DNA of 64,000 bases from JAVBOW01 sp031550615 (GTDB lineage: Bacteria; Bacteroidota; Bacteroidia; Bacteroidales; Rikenellaceae): assembly GCA_031550615.1 (NCBI GenBank), contig JAVBOL010000015.1:5403-69402 (forward strand), written 5' to 3'. Position 1 is the first letter of the stretch. The number at the start of each line of letters is the position of its first letter. The position numbers and the translations under genes were made by a program. Below are positions 9,267-17,558 of this stretch, piece after piece. The notes under the pieces are model-generated. The model made no database searches. It was not told where the DNA came from and worked only from the letters and a program-made list of their open reading frames with translations.

Positions 9267-10166
9267 TTAATTGATTTTAATTTCCCCGTACATTCCCATT
9301 TTTATATAACCGTCGTTCTTTACGGCTACCTTAATGGCATACACCAGATTGGCGCGTTCGTTGCGGGTTTGGATGGTTTTCGGGGTGAACTCGGCCTTGT
9401 CGGAGATCCATGTGATCGTCCCCGGATATTCTTTGCGGTCCGACTGCCCCTGGTCGGCATATACCCTCACCTGCTGCCCTATTTTCAACGAAGTCAATTG
9501 GTCGGCGGTGATGTAAACCCTCAGGTCCATATTTTCGATATCGGCCACCTTGAACAGGGCCCGTCCCTGCGCGGCCAACTCGCCACGCTGGGCATATTTT
9601 GACAGGACAACCCCGCCGATAGGGCTGGAAATAACGCTCTTGTGTATCTGGTCTTCGATCTGTGCGACCTGCGCTTCCAATCCCAGGCTTTCTTCCGCGA
9701 CGGCCCTGTTGCTGTTTTCCAGCGTTTCAGTTTGGGCGGACAGTTGTTTTTCGAGCAAGGTAATCTGGGAGTTGATGTCGTCCAACTGTTTTTGGTTGGC
9801 GGCATTTGATTCAACCAGATTTTCGTACCGTTTCCGCTCGGCTCTCTGCGTGGCGATTTGTTGCCGGATGGAGGCAACTTGTTTGGAAACGTCATAATGG
9901 CGGCTTCCTACGGCTTTCATATTAGCCAGCAGTTGCACTTTCTTCAGATACAGTTGCGTGGTATCGATGCAGCCTATTTGTTTTCCCGCCTCCAGGTTTT
10001 GGCCCTCCTGGATGTCGAATCGCACAAGTTCGCCAGTGCTTTGGGCGGAGACGATGACTTCCGTAGCTTCAAAAACGCCCGACGCGTCATAGTCCCCGTC
10101 GCCGTTTCCGCATGAGGCTGTAATGGTTGCGGCTATTGCTATTGCAATAAATTTACCCGGTTTCAT
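9267..10166 (-). CDS. HlyD/YbhG-like periplasmic adaptor lipoprotein
   Basis: A 299-residue membrane-fusion protein. The N-terminus (AIAATITASCGNG) has a lipobox with Cys19, so it is likely an inner-membrane-anchored lipoprotein, unlike E. coli YbhG. A first lipoyl half-motif (TGELVRFDIQEGQNLEAGKQIGCID is its core) is followed by a long coiled-coil hairpin (about 75-165, rich in Q, E and K) and a second half (IHKSVISSPIGGVVLSKYAQ), then a beta-barrel domain ending in a KMGMYGEIKIN strand. It bridges the ABC permeases to the TolC-like channel encoded immediately upstream. Confidence 0.88.
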   Translation of the reverse strand: MKPGKFIAIAIAATITASCGNGDGDYDASGVFEATEVIVSAQSTGELVRFDIQEGQNLEAGKQIGCIDTTQLYLKKVQLLANMKAVGSRHYDVSKQVASIRQQIATQRAERKRYENLVESNAANQKQLDDINSQITLLEKQLSAQTETLENSNRAVAEESLGLEAQVAQIEDQIHKSVISSPIGGVVLSKYAQRGELAAQGRALFKVADIENMDLRVYITADQLTSLKIGQQVRVYADQGQSDRKEYPGTITWISDKAEFTPKTIQTRNERANLVYAIKVAVKNDGYIKMGMYGEIKIN

Positions 10167-10178
10167 ATTTTCTGTCTT

Positions 10179-11447
10179 TTAATTGTTTGTCGCGAACTTG
10201 AGGTTGTAGATGGCAAGCAAAAGCTCCATTTCGTGAAGTATCTTATCCTGAATGGCTATTTGCTCGGCGTTGATATCGCGCGCCAGATCGCTTCCGGAGA
10301 GGGTCCCGTTAGCCATTTTGGCCTCCGACGCGCGTTTTACCGAACCCCTCAACGAAATTATTTCATCGTCGTATTTCAGCTGGTCGAAATATGTGTTTAT
10401 GTTATTGTCCTTTTGCACGATATCGAGGTTGGTATTGAAGAGGAAAGTTTCGCGTTGCGCCTCTACCGAACGGATGTTGGTCCGGATCTGTTTCCTGCTG
10501 TCCTTTTGCGTGTAGAAATTCCCGATATTCCATGATATCCTGGCTCCGAGGATATAGTAAGCCGAAAAATCGTTTTCCAGCATATTTAAACCGGGCTTAC
10601 CGTATCCGCCTGTGGCAAAAAGCCCTAATTTCGGCATCAACCCGGCGTTTATTTTGCGGTTTTTTGTTTCGAGGTTCCTGATCCGGGCGTCGAACAGATC
10701 GAGCTCGGGGCGGTTAATCGCGTTAATGTCAGGACGCGTTGCATCCGGCTTTACAAACTCGGCATTCGCATTCAGTTGCTCACCGAGGAGCTTCGACAGC
10801 ATTTCGGTGTATGCTTTTTTGGTGTTCATGAACCGTGTCATGTTCTGCTCCGCCCTCAATTGGTCAACCCTGATCGCGTCCAAATCGGACTGGTTGGCAA
10901 TGCCGTTTTGCATATAAGACCGCAACTTTTCGTAGTTCCGTTTAAGGTCGTCCTGCAATAATTGGTTCTGGCGGATTTGGGCGTCCGCAAGCAGTATCCC
11001 GAAATAAAGCTGGTTGACCCTCTCGTTTATAGAGTATATATTTACTTCATTATTCTTCTTTTCGACCTCTGATGCCGTGCGTATACCATCCTTTTGGGAC
11101 TCGATGGCCCCACCGTCCCATAACGTCTGGTTGACTTCTATGGTTGCGCCGTATTGGTCCCTGCTCAATGCCGGGACACTCATACCATGTATACCCAACC
11201 GGGAAAAATCGACCGGCAGTTGTGTCACATCCGATTGCCAGGTCGCTTTGGCCGAAAACATTATTTGGGGCAGGTACCCTTTGTTGGCATTCGACAGGTT
11301 GTACTCCCTGGTCTTTTCGATCAGATCGTACTGCTTGATAAGAGGGTAGTTTGCCTGGGCTTTACGGTAACACTCCTCGATGGTTATCTGAGCGAAACCC
11401 GTAAGGTGACCGAATGACAATAAACTCAGGATGATGGTCTTTTTCAT
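10179..11447 (-). CDS. TolC-family outer-membrane efflux channel
   Basis: A 422-residue protein. The start at 11447 is chosen because MKKTIILSLLSFGHLTGFAQ is a clean signal peptide; a longer frame would begin inside the tetR stop. Mature sequence has the outer-membrane-factor pattern: ITIEECYRKAQANYPLIKQ, a paired long-helix repeat (RVNQLYFGILLADAQIRQN; then SDLDAIRVDQLRAEQNM), an NRPELD motif, and a second helical repeat in the C-terminal half. Proteins of this family trimerise into a channel from outer membrane to adaptor. Lying between tetR and the adaptor gene, it supplies the exporter with a dedicated exit duct, absent from the E. coli ybh operon. Confidence 0.9.
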   Translation of the reverse strand: MKKTIILSLLSFGHLTGFAQITIEECYRKAQANYPLIKQYDLIEKTREYNLSNANKGYLPQIMFSAKATWQSDVTQLPVDFSRLGIHGMSVPALSRDQYGATIEVNQTLWDGGAIESQKDGIRTASEVEKKNNEVNIYSINERVNQLYFGILLADAQIRQNQLLQDDLKRNYEKLRSYMQNGIANQSDLDAIRVDQLRAEQNMTRFMNTKKAYTEMLSKLLGEQLNANAEFVKPDATRPDINAINRPELDLFDARIRNLETKNRKINAGLMPKLGLFATGGYGKPGLNMLENDFSAYYILGARISWNIGNFYTQKDSRKQIRTNIRSVEAQRETFLFNTNLDIVQKDNNINTYFDQLKYDDEIISLRGSVKRASEAKMANGTLSGSDLARDINAEQIAIQDKILHEMELLLAIYNLKFATNN

Positions 11448-11476
11448 GGTGACAGTATTGGTCTGTGGATAAAAGC

Positions 11477-12094
11477 TCACTTTCTCAAACGGGCTAAAAT
11501 AGTTTCGATTATCTCTTCTTTCCTGTGCTCCAACATTTCCCTCACATCGGCGTCCGACAGACCCATTGCTTTTTGCAATACAGGCATTGTCAAAAACGGT
11601 GCAACGTTCAGGGAGAGGATCGTAAATATCAGATCGACCGACGAAATCGGACGAATGGCACCTTTTTCGATCTCCTGTTTCAAGAGGGCCTCCAACTGCA
11701 TAAAGATGGATTTCGGATATTGCTGCAGTTTACCGGCCAAAGAGCGAAGCCGCTCGGGATTAGACACAAGCTCACTAAATATGAATGGAGGGAGCTTCGG
11801 GTTTTCCTTTAAGAAATCGAAGTGCATTCCGGCCATTTTCGCTATCTTATCCTCAAACAATGTTCCGGAGGAATCCACCGCCAGGATATTCGCAGCTATT
11901 AACCGTATCTTTTCTTCAAAGACCCTGTCGAACAAATTATCTTTGGTGCGGTAGTAATAATGCACCAAAGCCTGATTGCAACCGGCCAGTTTGGCTATCT
12001 GCCCCGTGGTCGTCTTTGTGTATCCCTGCTCCAGGAACAGTCTTTCGGCTGCTTCAAGGATCTGATATTCCATGGTTTTATCGTCTGCCTTCAT
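11477..12094 (-). CDS. TetR-family repressor, first gene of efflux operon (CecR-like)
   Basis: A 205-residue regulator. Residues 10-55 form the TetR helix-turn-helix (ILEAAERLFLEQGYTKTTT, then IAKLAGCNQALVHYYYRTKDNLF). The remaining helical domain would bind a ligand and dimerise; it resembles the C-terminal domain of CecR/YbiH-type regulators (PPFIFSELVSNPERL is typical). It is first in a seven-gene operon, preceded by a clear promoter and an inverted repeat, so autoregulation plus repression of the whole exporter is likely. The inducer is unknown. Confidence 0.9.
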   Translation of the reverse strand: MKADDKTMEYQILEAAERLFLEQGYTKTTTGQIAKLAGCNQALVHYYYRTKDNLFDRVFEEKIRLIAANILAVDSSGTLFEDKIAKMAGMHFDFLKENPKLPPFIFSELVSNPERLRSLAGKLQQYPKSIFMQLEALLKQEIEKGAIRPISSVDLIFTILSLNVAPFLTMPVLQKAMGLSDADVREMLEHRKEEIIETILARLRK

Positions 12095-12105
12095 GGATTG
12101 GTTTT

Positions 12106-12144
12106 GTTATTTAATCAATCAATTTAATTACAAAGTTAAATAAC
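12106..12144. promoter_or_regulatory. Inverted repeat, candidate TetR operator
   Basis: GTTATTTAA (12106-12114) is repeated in inverse as TTAAATAAC (12136-12144), with further A/T dyads between them. The right arm overlaps the tetR -7 element (12131-12138), which is where a repressor would block initiation. Operator role is inferred. Confidence 0.45.
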
Positions 12145-12161
12145 GCGATCAAATTACCAAA
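12131..12161 (-). promoter_or_regulatory. Promoter of tetR-efflux operon
   Basis: On the minus strand a TTTG -33 element (12158-12161) is separated by 19 nt from a TAACTTTG -7 element (12131-12138), an exact match to the Bacteroidetes housekeeping promoter form. It lies 37 bases before the tetR start. Confidence 0.72.
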
Positions 12162-12274
12162 TTTTTTCTCTGTGAAATTTGGCTATACCCTCTACGAGAG
12201 GTTTTGGCACATCAGGAATGCCGTTTTTAATACGCCCGACAAGGAGCGGTGAATACGGTAAAGTATCGCAGTCG

Positions 12275-12305
12275 CTTGAACTTCCCGCGAATAGTGTTAA
12301 ATTTG
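12275..12305 (+). promoter_or_regulatory. Promoter of ECF sigma factor gene
   Basis: CTTG (12275-12278), 19 nt, then TAAATTTG (12298-12305) fits the Bacteroidetes -33/-7 form. It lies 32 bases before the ATG at 12338 and downstream of alternative in-frame ATGs, which supports the shorter start. Confidence 0.6.
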
Positions 12306-12337
12306 TTCAGTGGATTTTGCCGCGCGAAGATTGCCGT

Positions 12338-12886
12338 ATGGAGAATATAGCAAGTCAATATGCTGATATCTACCGCACTTATGCAGATTCACTCTTTGCA
12401 TACGGTATTGGCATGGGGTTTCCCTCCAACCGGTGCATGGACGCCATCCACGACGTGTTCGTCAGGATGATAGCGAGCGGTCGCGATCCGGCGCAGATCG
12501 GCAACATGCGCTTCTATCTTCTGCGCAGCCTCAAGAACCGGCTGATCGACATGGGCCGGCAGGACCACGAGGTTTCATTTTCGCTGGCCGGCGAAAATTT
12601 CCACACCGACGTTTCGGCGCTCGACGATATGATAAACAACGAACAGACGGGATTGCTCGTCTCGCGCGTATCGCAGCTTCTGGCCTCGCTCACCCCGGGC
12701 CAGCGCGAAGCGGTCTACCTGCGCTATATGCAGGATATGGAGTACGACCAGATCGCCTCACTGCTGGGGATCAACGCCGACTCGGCCCGCAAACTGGTCA
12801 GCCGGGCGATGGAGCACATGCGCAGGAGCGGGGTGGGATTCCTGGGGCTGGGACTGTTCATGTTAATGCTGGCGGAGCTACGCTGA
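12338..12886 (+). CDS. ECF-type RNA polymerase sigma factor
   Basis: A 182-residue sigma-70 family ECF factor. Start 12338 (MENIASQYADIYRTYADSL) is chosen because a promoter lies between the longer in-frame start (12179) and this one. Region 2 is around residues 10-75 (MDAIHDVFVRM, then FYLLRSLKNRLID), and region 4 around 110-165 (LTPGQREAVYLRYMQDMEYDQIA core, then INADSARKLVSRAMEHMR). It is followed by a FecR-type anti-sigma factor and a SusC with an N-terminal STN domain, the classic trans-envelope signalling arrangement. The C-terminus has an unusual hydrophobic tail (GFLGLGLFMLMLAEL), possibly membrane-contacting. Confidence 0.9.
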   Translation: MENIASQYADIYRTYADSLFAYGIGMGFPSNRCMDAIHDVFVRMIASGRDPAQIGNMRFYLLRSLKNRLIDMGRQDHEVSFSLAGENFHTDVSALDDMINNEQTGLLVSRVSQLLASLTPGQREAVYLRYMQDMEYDQIASLLGINADSARKLVSRAMEHMRRSGVGFLGLGLFMLMLAELR

Positions 12887-12928
12887 CACTCGCGCTTTTT
12901 CATTTTTCCTGCAAAAAAATCCGTAAAA

Positions 12929-12950
12929 GGTGTCCACAAAAAAGGACACC
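12929..12950. other. Hairpin between sigma factor and anti-sigma genes
   Basis: GGTGTCC (12929-12935) and GGACACC (12944-12950) form a perfect 7-bp stem with an A-rich 8-nt loop. No T-run follows on the plus strand, so it is not a standard intrinsic terminator. It could attenuate or process the transcript between the two genes. Confidence 0.5.
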
Positions 12951-12990
12951 CGCCGTCTTATAGTAAAGAGCTATTTAAAGACGGCCAGTT

Positions 12991-14124
12991 ATGACCCAGG
13001 AAAAGAAATACAGACAGGGCGACTTCCTTTCCGACGAGCGCTTCATCCTCTGGAGGCTTTACCGCGACCCGGAATCGGAAACCTATTGGCAGGCGTTCGC
13101 CGCCTCGCACCCCGAAGCGCGCGAAGCGCTGGAATCAGCCATTCGCACCTTCTCTGCCATACGCATCAACGACCGGGGCATGACGGCCAGCGAGTCGGCC
13201 CTGCTTTGGGAGCGCATCGCAAATAACGCGCGGCGGCGGCGTCTCCGCCGGCTTGCGATTCGTTATGCTGCAGCGGGGTGTGCAGCGATTGCGGTCATCT
13301 CGGGCATTATATTTTTCCCGTCCGCCGACAGGGAGCTTCTGACCGGGGCGACCATTACGGGAGTGGTTGCGGAAGCCGGGCAGATCAGGCTCGTTTCGGA
13401 CGGCGTGGTGGAGTTGTTCGACGAGGACGCCAACATAGATTTCGCCGGGGAGCGCGCCGCAGCCTCCGCACAGGCGGAAAACAGGTTGACCGTGCCTTAC
13501 GGCAAGCGCGCGCATGTGGTGCTGGCCGACGGATCGAAGGTGTGGGTCAACGCGGGCAGCGAATTGGCTTTCCCGTCGGTTTTCGACACAGGCCGCCGCA
13601 CGGTGGAGGTCGTGTGCGGCGAGATATTCATCGACGTGACCAAAGATCCGAAGCGGCCTTTCACGGTGCTTACGCCGGAGTTCGAAGTCGAGGTGCTGGG
13701 CACGAGTTTCGACGTTTCGGTCTATCCCGACGCCGCAACCAGGCACGTCGCCCTTGTCGAGGGGCATGTGTCGATCCGCAACGGCAGCCAGAGCCACGAG
13801 CTCTCGCCGGGCGAGTTATTCAGCCTCGATGCGTCGGGCGGTGTGGTGTCGCGCCCCGGCGACCTGCATGAGTATTATTCCTGGAAAGAGGGGATCCTGG
13901 TGCTCGACGGCACGCCGATCTCGGAGATACTGACCAAAGTAGGCCGTTACTACAACATAACATTCAGTTATGACGGTTCGCTGCTGGCTTCCCGCACCTG
14001 CTCGGGTAAGCTGATCCTCTCTGACGACTTCGATGACATGCTTTCGGTGCTGTGCTCCATTTCGGGTACGACTTTCCGCAAAGAGGGCGACAAAGTGTTC
14101 ATCGAGGAGAGCGACAAACACTGA
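12991..14124 (+). CDS. FecR-family anti-sigma factor
   Basis: A 377-residue inner-membrane protein. A cytoplasmic N-terminal region (1-85; sigma-binding) precedes one membrane helix (about 90-108, YAAAGCAAIAVISGIIFF). The periplasmic part has the FecR core: LTVPYGKRAHVVLADGSKVW is followed by NAGSELAFP, then VEVVCGEIFIDVTKDPKRPF, VEVLGTSFDV and VALVEGHVSI. The C-terminal DUF4974 domain (about 300-375) follows (ISEILTKVGRYYNITFSYDG). It should hold the upstream ECF factor inactive until the SusC STN domain signals through the periplasm. It is 104 bases after the sigma gene, with a hairpin between. Confidence 0.92.
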   Translation: MTQEKKYRQGDFLSDERFILWRLYRDPESETYWQAFAASHPEAREALESAIRTFSAIRINDRGMTASESALLWERIANNARRRRLRRLAIRYAAAGCAAIAVISGIIFFPSADRELLTGATITGVVAEAGQIRLVSDGVVELFDEDANIDFAGERAAASAQAENRLTVPYGKRAHVVLADGSKVWVNAGSELAFPSVFDTGRRTVEVVCGEIFIDVTKDPKRPFTVLTPEFEVEVLGTSFDVSVYPDAATRHVALVEGHVSIRNGSQSHELSPGELFSLDASGGVVSRPGDLHEYYSWKEGILVLDGTPISEILTKVGRYYNITFSYDGSLLASRTCSGKLILSDDFDDMLSVLCSISGTTFRKEGDKVFIEESDKH

Positions 14125-14177
14125 CCGCATTCCCGCAAAGGTTTTCGAATACAAGGACATTAATCTATCTTAAGAAT

Positions 14178-17100
14178 ATGAGGACACAGCTACGACAGCC
14201 AAAATGCGTGCGAAGTGTGGTTTTCATCGTGACGGCGCTTTTGCTGTCCACCCCGACGCGCTCCGCAGCCGCCGGCGACCTGCCGCCTATCGTGATGGAC
14301 AACGCGACCATCGGCCAGGTACTTTCGCACATAGAAAAGGTCAGCGATTACGTATTCGTGATCGCCGACGACGTGAAACCGAGCATGGGTATGCGCATCA
14401 ATATCAACACGCCCAGGGCCGGGATCGGCTCGATACTCACCGCGGTGCTCCGCAACGCCGGCGCAGGATTCACCGTCACAGGCAACCAGGTGGCCATCTT
14501 CCGCTCACCCGGCGTCAGCATGCCGCAGGAGGGTCAGCAGTTGCGCCCCGTTATCAGGGGCAGTGTCACCGACCAGAAAGGCAGCCCTCTGCAAAGCGTA
14601 GGGGTTACCATAAGCGGCAACCCCACGCACGGCACGATCACCGACCGCGAGGGACACTACACGATAACGGCAGCCCCGGGCGACACGCTCGTCTTTCGCT
14701 TCATTGGCATGGGTGAGCAAAAGCGTGCGGTCGCCGCGGGCGTCGCGCAGATCGACGTAAAGATGACCGAATCGCGCACCCAGATCGCAGAGGTGGTGGT
14801 GTCCACAGGTCTTTTCACGCGCGACCTGCCCACCTACACCGGGTCGGTCACGCACTTTTCGCGCGAACAGCTCACCATGCTCAACAACCGCAACCTTATG
14901 ATGAGCCTTTCGCTGCTCGACCCCTCGATCTCCATCCCGATGGATATCGAAATGGGCTCGAATCCCAACATTGCGCCCAAGATCGAGATACGCGGCCAGG
15001 GCGGCGGGTTGATACAGGGCGTACAGGACGAATTCTCGACCGACCCAAACCAACCGCTGCTGGTGCTCAACGGGGTCGAAGTGCCCCTGAGCCGCCTCTA
15101 CGACCTTGACCTGAACCGCATCGAGTCGGTGGCCATCCTCAAAGACGCCGGGTCGACCGCGATCTACGGTTCGCGCGGCGCCAACGGGGTCATAGTCGTG
15201 GAGACCACCAAACCCCGGCAGGGTGGATACCACATATATTATAACGGCACTTTTGCCATAGACACGCCCGACCTGTCGGTCTACAACCTTATGGACGCCG
15301 CCGAAAAACTCGAATTCGAGCGTGTGTCTGGGCTTTACAGTTGGGACAGTTGGGGGCGCGAGAGCGACGCTATAACGCAATCCGAATTGGACAGGCTCTA
15401 CAACACCCGGCTTGCCGACATACGCCGCGGCGTGGACACCGACTGGCTGGGCGAACCCCTGCGCACGGCGTTCTCGCAGACCAACTCGGTAAGGGTCAGC
15501 GGCGGAAGCCAGGAAATGCAGGTGGACGTGGGCGCCATGTACGGACGCCAGAACGGCGTGATGAAAGGCTCCGGGCGCGACCGTTGGGGAGGCAACATGA
15601 TGCTTGCCTACCGCGCGGGCAAACTGGTGGTGTCGAATTACACGGACGTAACCGGTTACAACTCGGAGGAAAGCCCCTACGGAGGTTTTTCCAACTGGGC
15701 CAAAGCCAATCCCTATTTCCGCATGCTCAACCGCGAGGGTAAACCCGACATGTGGCTGCAGGAGCGCAAGGAGGACGACCTGAGCGTCATATACAATGTC
15801 GAAAACCCGCTCTGGAACGCCTCGCTGGAAAGCCGCGACGAAGCCTCGAACCTCAACATCACCAACAGTCTGCAGGTGCAGTTCCGCCCCAGCGAATCGC
15901 TGATGATATCAGGGCGCTTCAACATACTCTACGACAACACGAGCTCGGAGCAGTTCGTAGACCCTCAAGACACCCGTTTTCGCGACATCGAAATGGAGAG
16001 GAAGGGCAGCTACCGCAACACCGAGAGCAAGTGGACGCGCTATACCGGCTCCTTCAACCTCTCCTACGGACGCACCTTCAACTTGCACACGGTCGGGGCG
16101 CAGGCCTACCTGCAATTGGATTCGCAGAACACCCACAGCCTGATAACCGAGGCCGAGGGTTTCCCGTACGGGGTGATCGGCACGCCGAATACCGCCAACA
16201 GTTACCGCCGCGAATCGAAACCGGGCTACAACAGCGGCATCAGGCGTTCGCTGGGCGCACTGGCGACCTTCAACTACAATTACGACCGCCGCTACCTGCT
16301 CGATCTGACCTACCGCATCGACGGGGCCACGACATTCGGCTCGGACGAGCTCTACAATCCATTCTGGTCGGCGGGCGTGGGCTGGAACATCGACAGCGAG
16401 CATTTCGCCCAAAACTGGAAGTGGGCGGAAATGTTCAGGATAACGGCCACGATAGGCACGACCGGCAACCAGAATATCGGCACGGTCTATTCGCAGAGCA
16501 TCTACCGTTACAGCATAAACAACAACGTCTTCGGGCAGGGGCTCAACCTGGACGCCCTCGGCGCGCCGGGCATACCCTGGCAGGTAAACCACAAAATGAG
16601 CGCGAAGGTAGAGATGCGCACCATGCACGGACGCCTGTCGTTGCGCGGCGAGGTCTACCGCGAGAAGACAAGCCCGCTGATCGTAAAGCTGGCCCAGCTG
16701 CCCTCGACCGGCCTGTCGGAATATCCCATGCACCTGGGCTACCTCGACAACAGGGGCGTGGAGTTCAACGTAATGTTCTCGCCTATACAGAACACCCAGC
16801 GCCGCATCGTCTGGACGGTCGCGATCAACGGGGCATACAGGACCAGCCGGTACGGGGGCCTTACCGACATGCTCGACGAGATGAATCAACAGATGCGCGC
16901 CAGCTCGACGCTCATCCAGTACCGCGACGGACACAGCCCCTCGTCGATCTGGGCCGTACGCTCCCGCGGGATCGATCCGGCCTCCGGACGGGAGATCTTC
17001 GTCAACAAGGACGGCACGCTCACCTTCGAGTACGACGCCAACCAGATGGTGCAGGTGGGCGACTCCCGCCCCGACCTGGAGGGAAACATATACACCAATT

Positions 17101-17537
17101 TCCGTTACCGCAACCTGACCGTGGCGCTGGGATTCCGCTACTCTTTCGGCGGCGACGTCTACAACCAGGCGCTTTTCGACAAGGTCGAGAATATAACCGC
17201 CGCGCAGTTGATCTACAACCAGGACAGGCGGGCGCTGTACGACCGCTGGAAGCAGCCGGGCGACGTAGCCAAATACCGTTCGGTGGAGCTCACCGGCGGC
17301 AACTCGCCCAAAACATCCCGGTTCGTGCAGAAGAACAACTTTTTGAACGCCACCTCATTCAATGCCGCTTACGAGCTGCGCAACAATCCGTGGCTGGTGC
17401 GCAACCTCGCGATACAGGGCCTTACAGTCAGCTTCACCACCGCCGAAGTGTTCAGGCTCGAAACCTCTAAGTACGAGCGCGGCACGAGCTACCCCTTCGC
17501 GCGCAGCTATTCCCTCGGTGTGAGCCTGAATTTCTAA
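14178..17537 (+). CDS. SusC/RagA-family TonB-dependent transducer with STN domain
   Basis: A 1119-residue outer-membrane receptor. Start 14178 (MRTQLRQPK) gives a signal peptide (VVFIVTALLLSTPTRSAAA); the upstream in-frame ATG would lie inside fecR. Domains: STN secretin/TonB short N-terminal domain (about 35-105), a carboxypeptidase-D-like regulatory fold (about 130-210; IRGSVTDQKGSPLQSVGVTI), a plug (about 215-345) with LLVLNGVEVPL and VAILKDAGSTAIYGSRGANG, then a 22-strand barrel. STN presence plus upstream ECF/FecR genes indicates that it both imports ligand and signals. It forms a pedal-bin complex with the SusD-like lipoprotein encoded 21 bases later. Substrate not deducible. Confidence 0.94.
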   Translation: MRTQLRQPKCVRSVVFIVTALLLSTPTRSAAAGDLPPIVMDNATIGQVLSHIEKVSDYVFVIADDVKPSMGMRININTPRAGIGSILTAVLRNAGAGFTVTGNQVAIFRSPGVSMPQEGQQLRPVIRGSVTDQKGSPLQSVGVTISGNPTHGTITDREGHYTITAAPGDTLVFRFIGMGEQKRAVAAGVAQIDVKMTESRTQIAEVVVSTGLFTRDLPTYTGSVTHFSREQLTMLNNRNLMMSLSLLDPSISIPMDIEMGSNPNIAPKIEIRGQGGGLIQGVQDEFSTDPNQPLLVLNGVEVPLSRLYDLDLNRIESVAILKDAGSTAIYGSRGANGVIVVETTKPRQGGYHIYYNGTFAIDTPDLSVYNLMDAAEKLEFERVSGLYSWDSWGRESDAITQSELDRLYNTRLADIRRGVDTDWLGEPLRTAFSQTNSVRVSGGSQEMQVDVGAMYGRQNGVMKGSGRDRWGGNMMLAYRAGKLVVSNYTDVTGYNSEESPYGGFSNWAKANPYFRMLNREGKPDMWLQERKEDDLSVIYNVENPLWNASLESRDEASNLNITNSLQVQFRPSESLMISGRFNILYDNTSSEQFVDPQDTRFRDIEMERKGSYRNTESKWTRYTGSFNLSYGRTFNLHTVGAQAYLQLDSQNTHSLITEAEGFPYGVIGTPNTANSYRRESKPGYNSGIRRSLGALATFNYNYDRRYLLDLTYRIDGATTFGSDELYNPFWSAGVGWNIDSEHFAQNWKWAEMFRITATIGTTGNQNIGTVYSQSIYRYSINNNVFGQGLNLDALGAPGIPWQVNHKMSAKVEMRTMHGRLSLRGEVYREKTSPLIVKLAQLPSTGLSEYPMHLGYLDNRGVEFNVMFSPIQNTQRRIVWTVAINGAYRTSRYGGLTDMLDEMNQQMRASSTLIQYRDGHSPSSIWAVRSRGIDPASGREIFVNKDGTLTFEYDANQMVQVGDSRPDLEGNIYTNFRYRNLTVALGFRYSFGGDVYNQALFDKVENITAAQLIYNQDRRALYDRWKQPGDVAKYRSVELTGGNSPKTSRFVQKNNFLNATSFNAAYELRNNPWLVRNLAIQGLTVSFTTAEVFRLETSKYERGTSYPFARSYSLGVSLNF

Positions 17538-17558
17538 CAGCCTTAAGAAAAAGAAATT

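Noticed and set aside
15752..17470. A 572-codon open frame overlapping the SusC gene on the same strand in another frame
   Set aside because: Its translation is Arg/Gly/Pro-rich and has no domain; it is a high-GC shadow of SusC, which has full family motifs.
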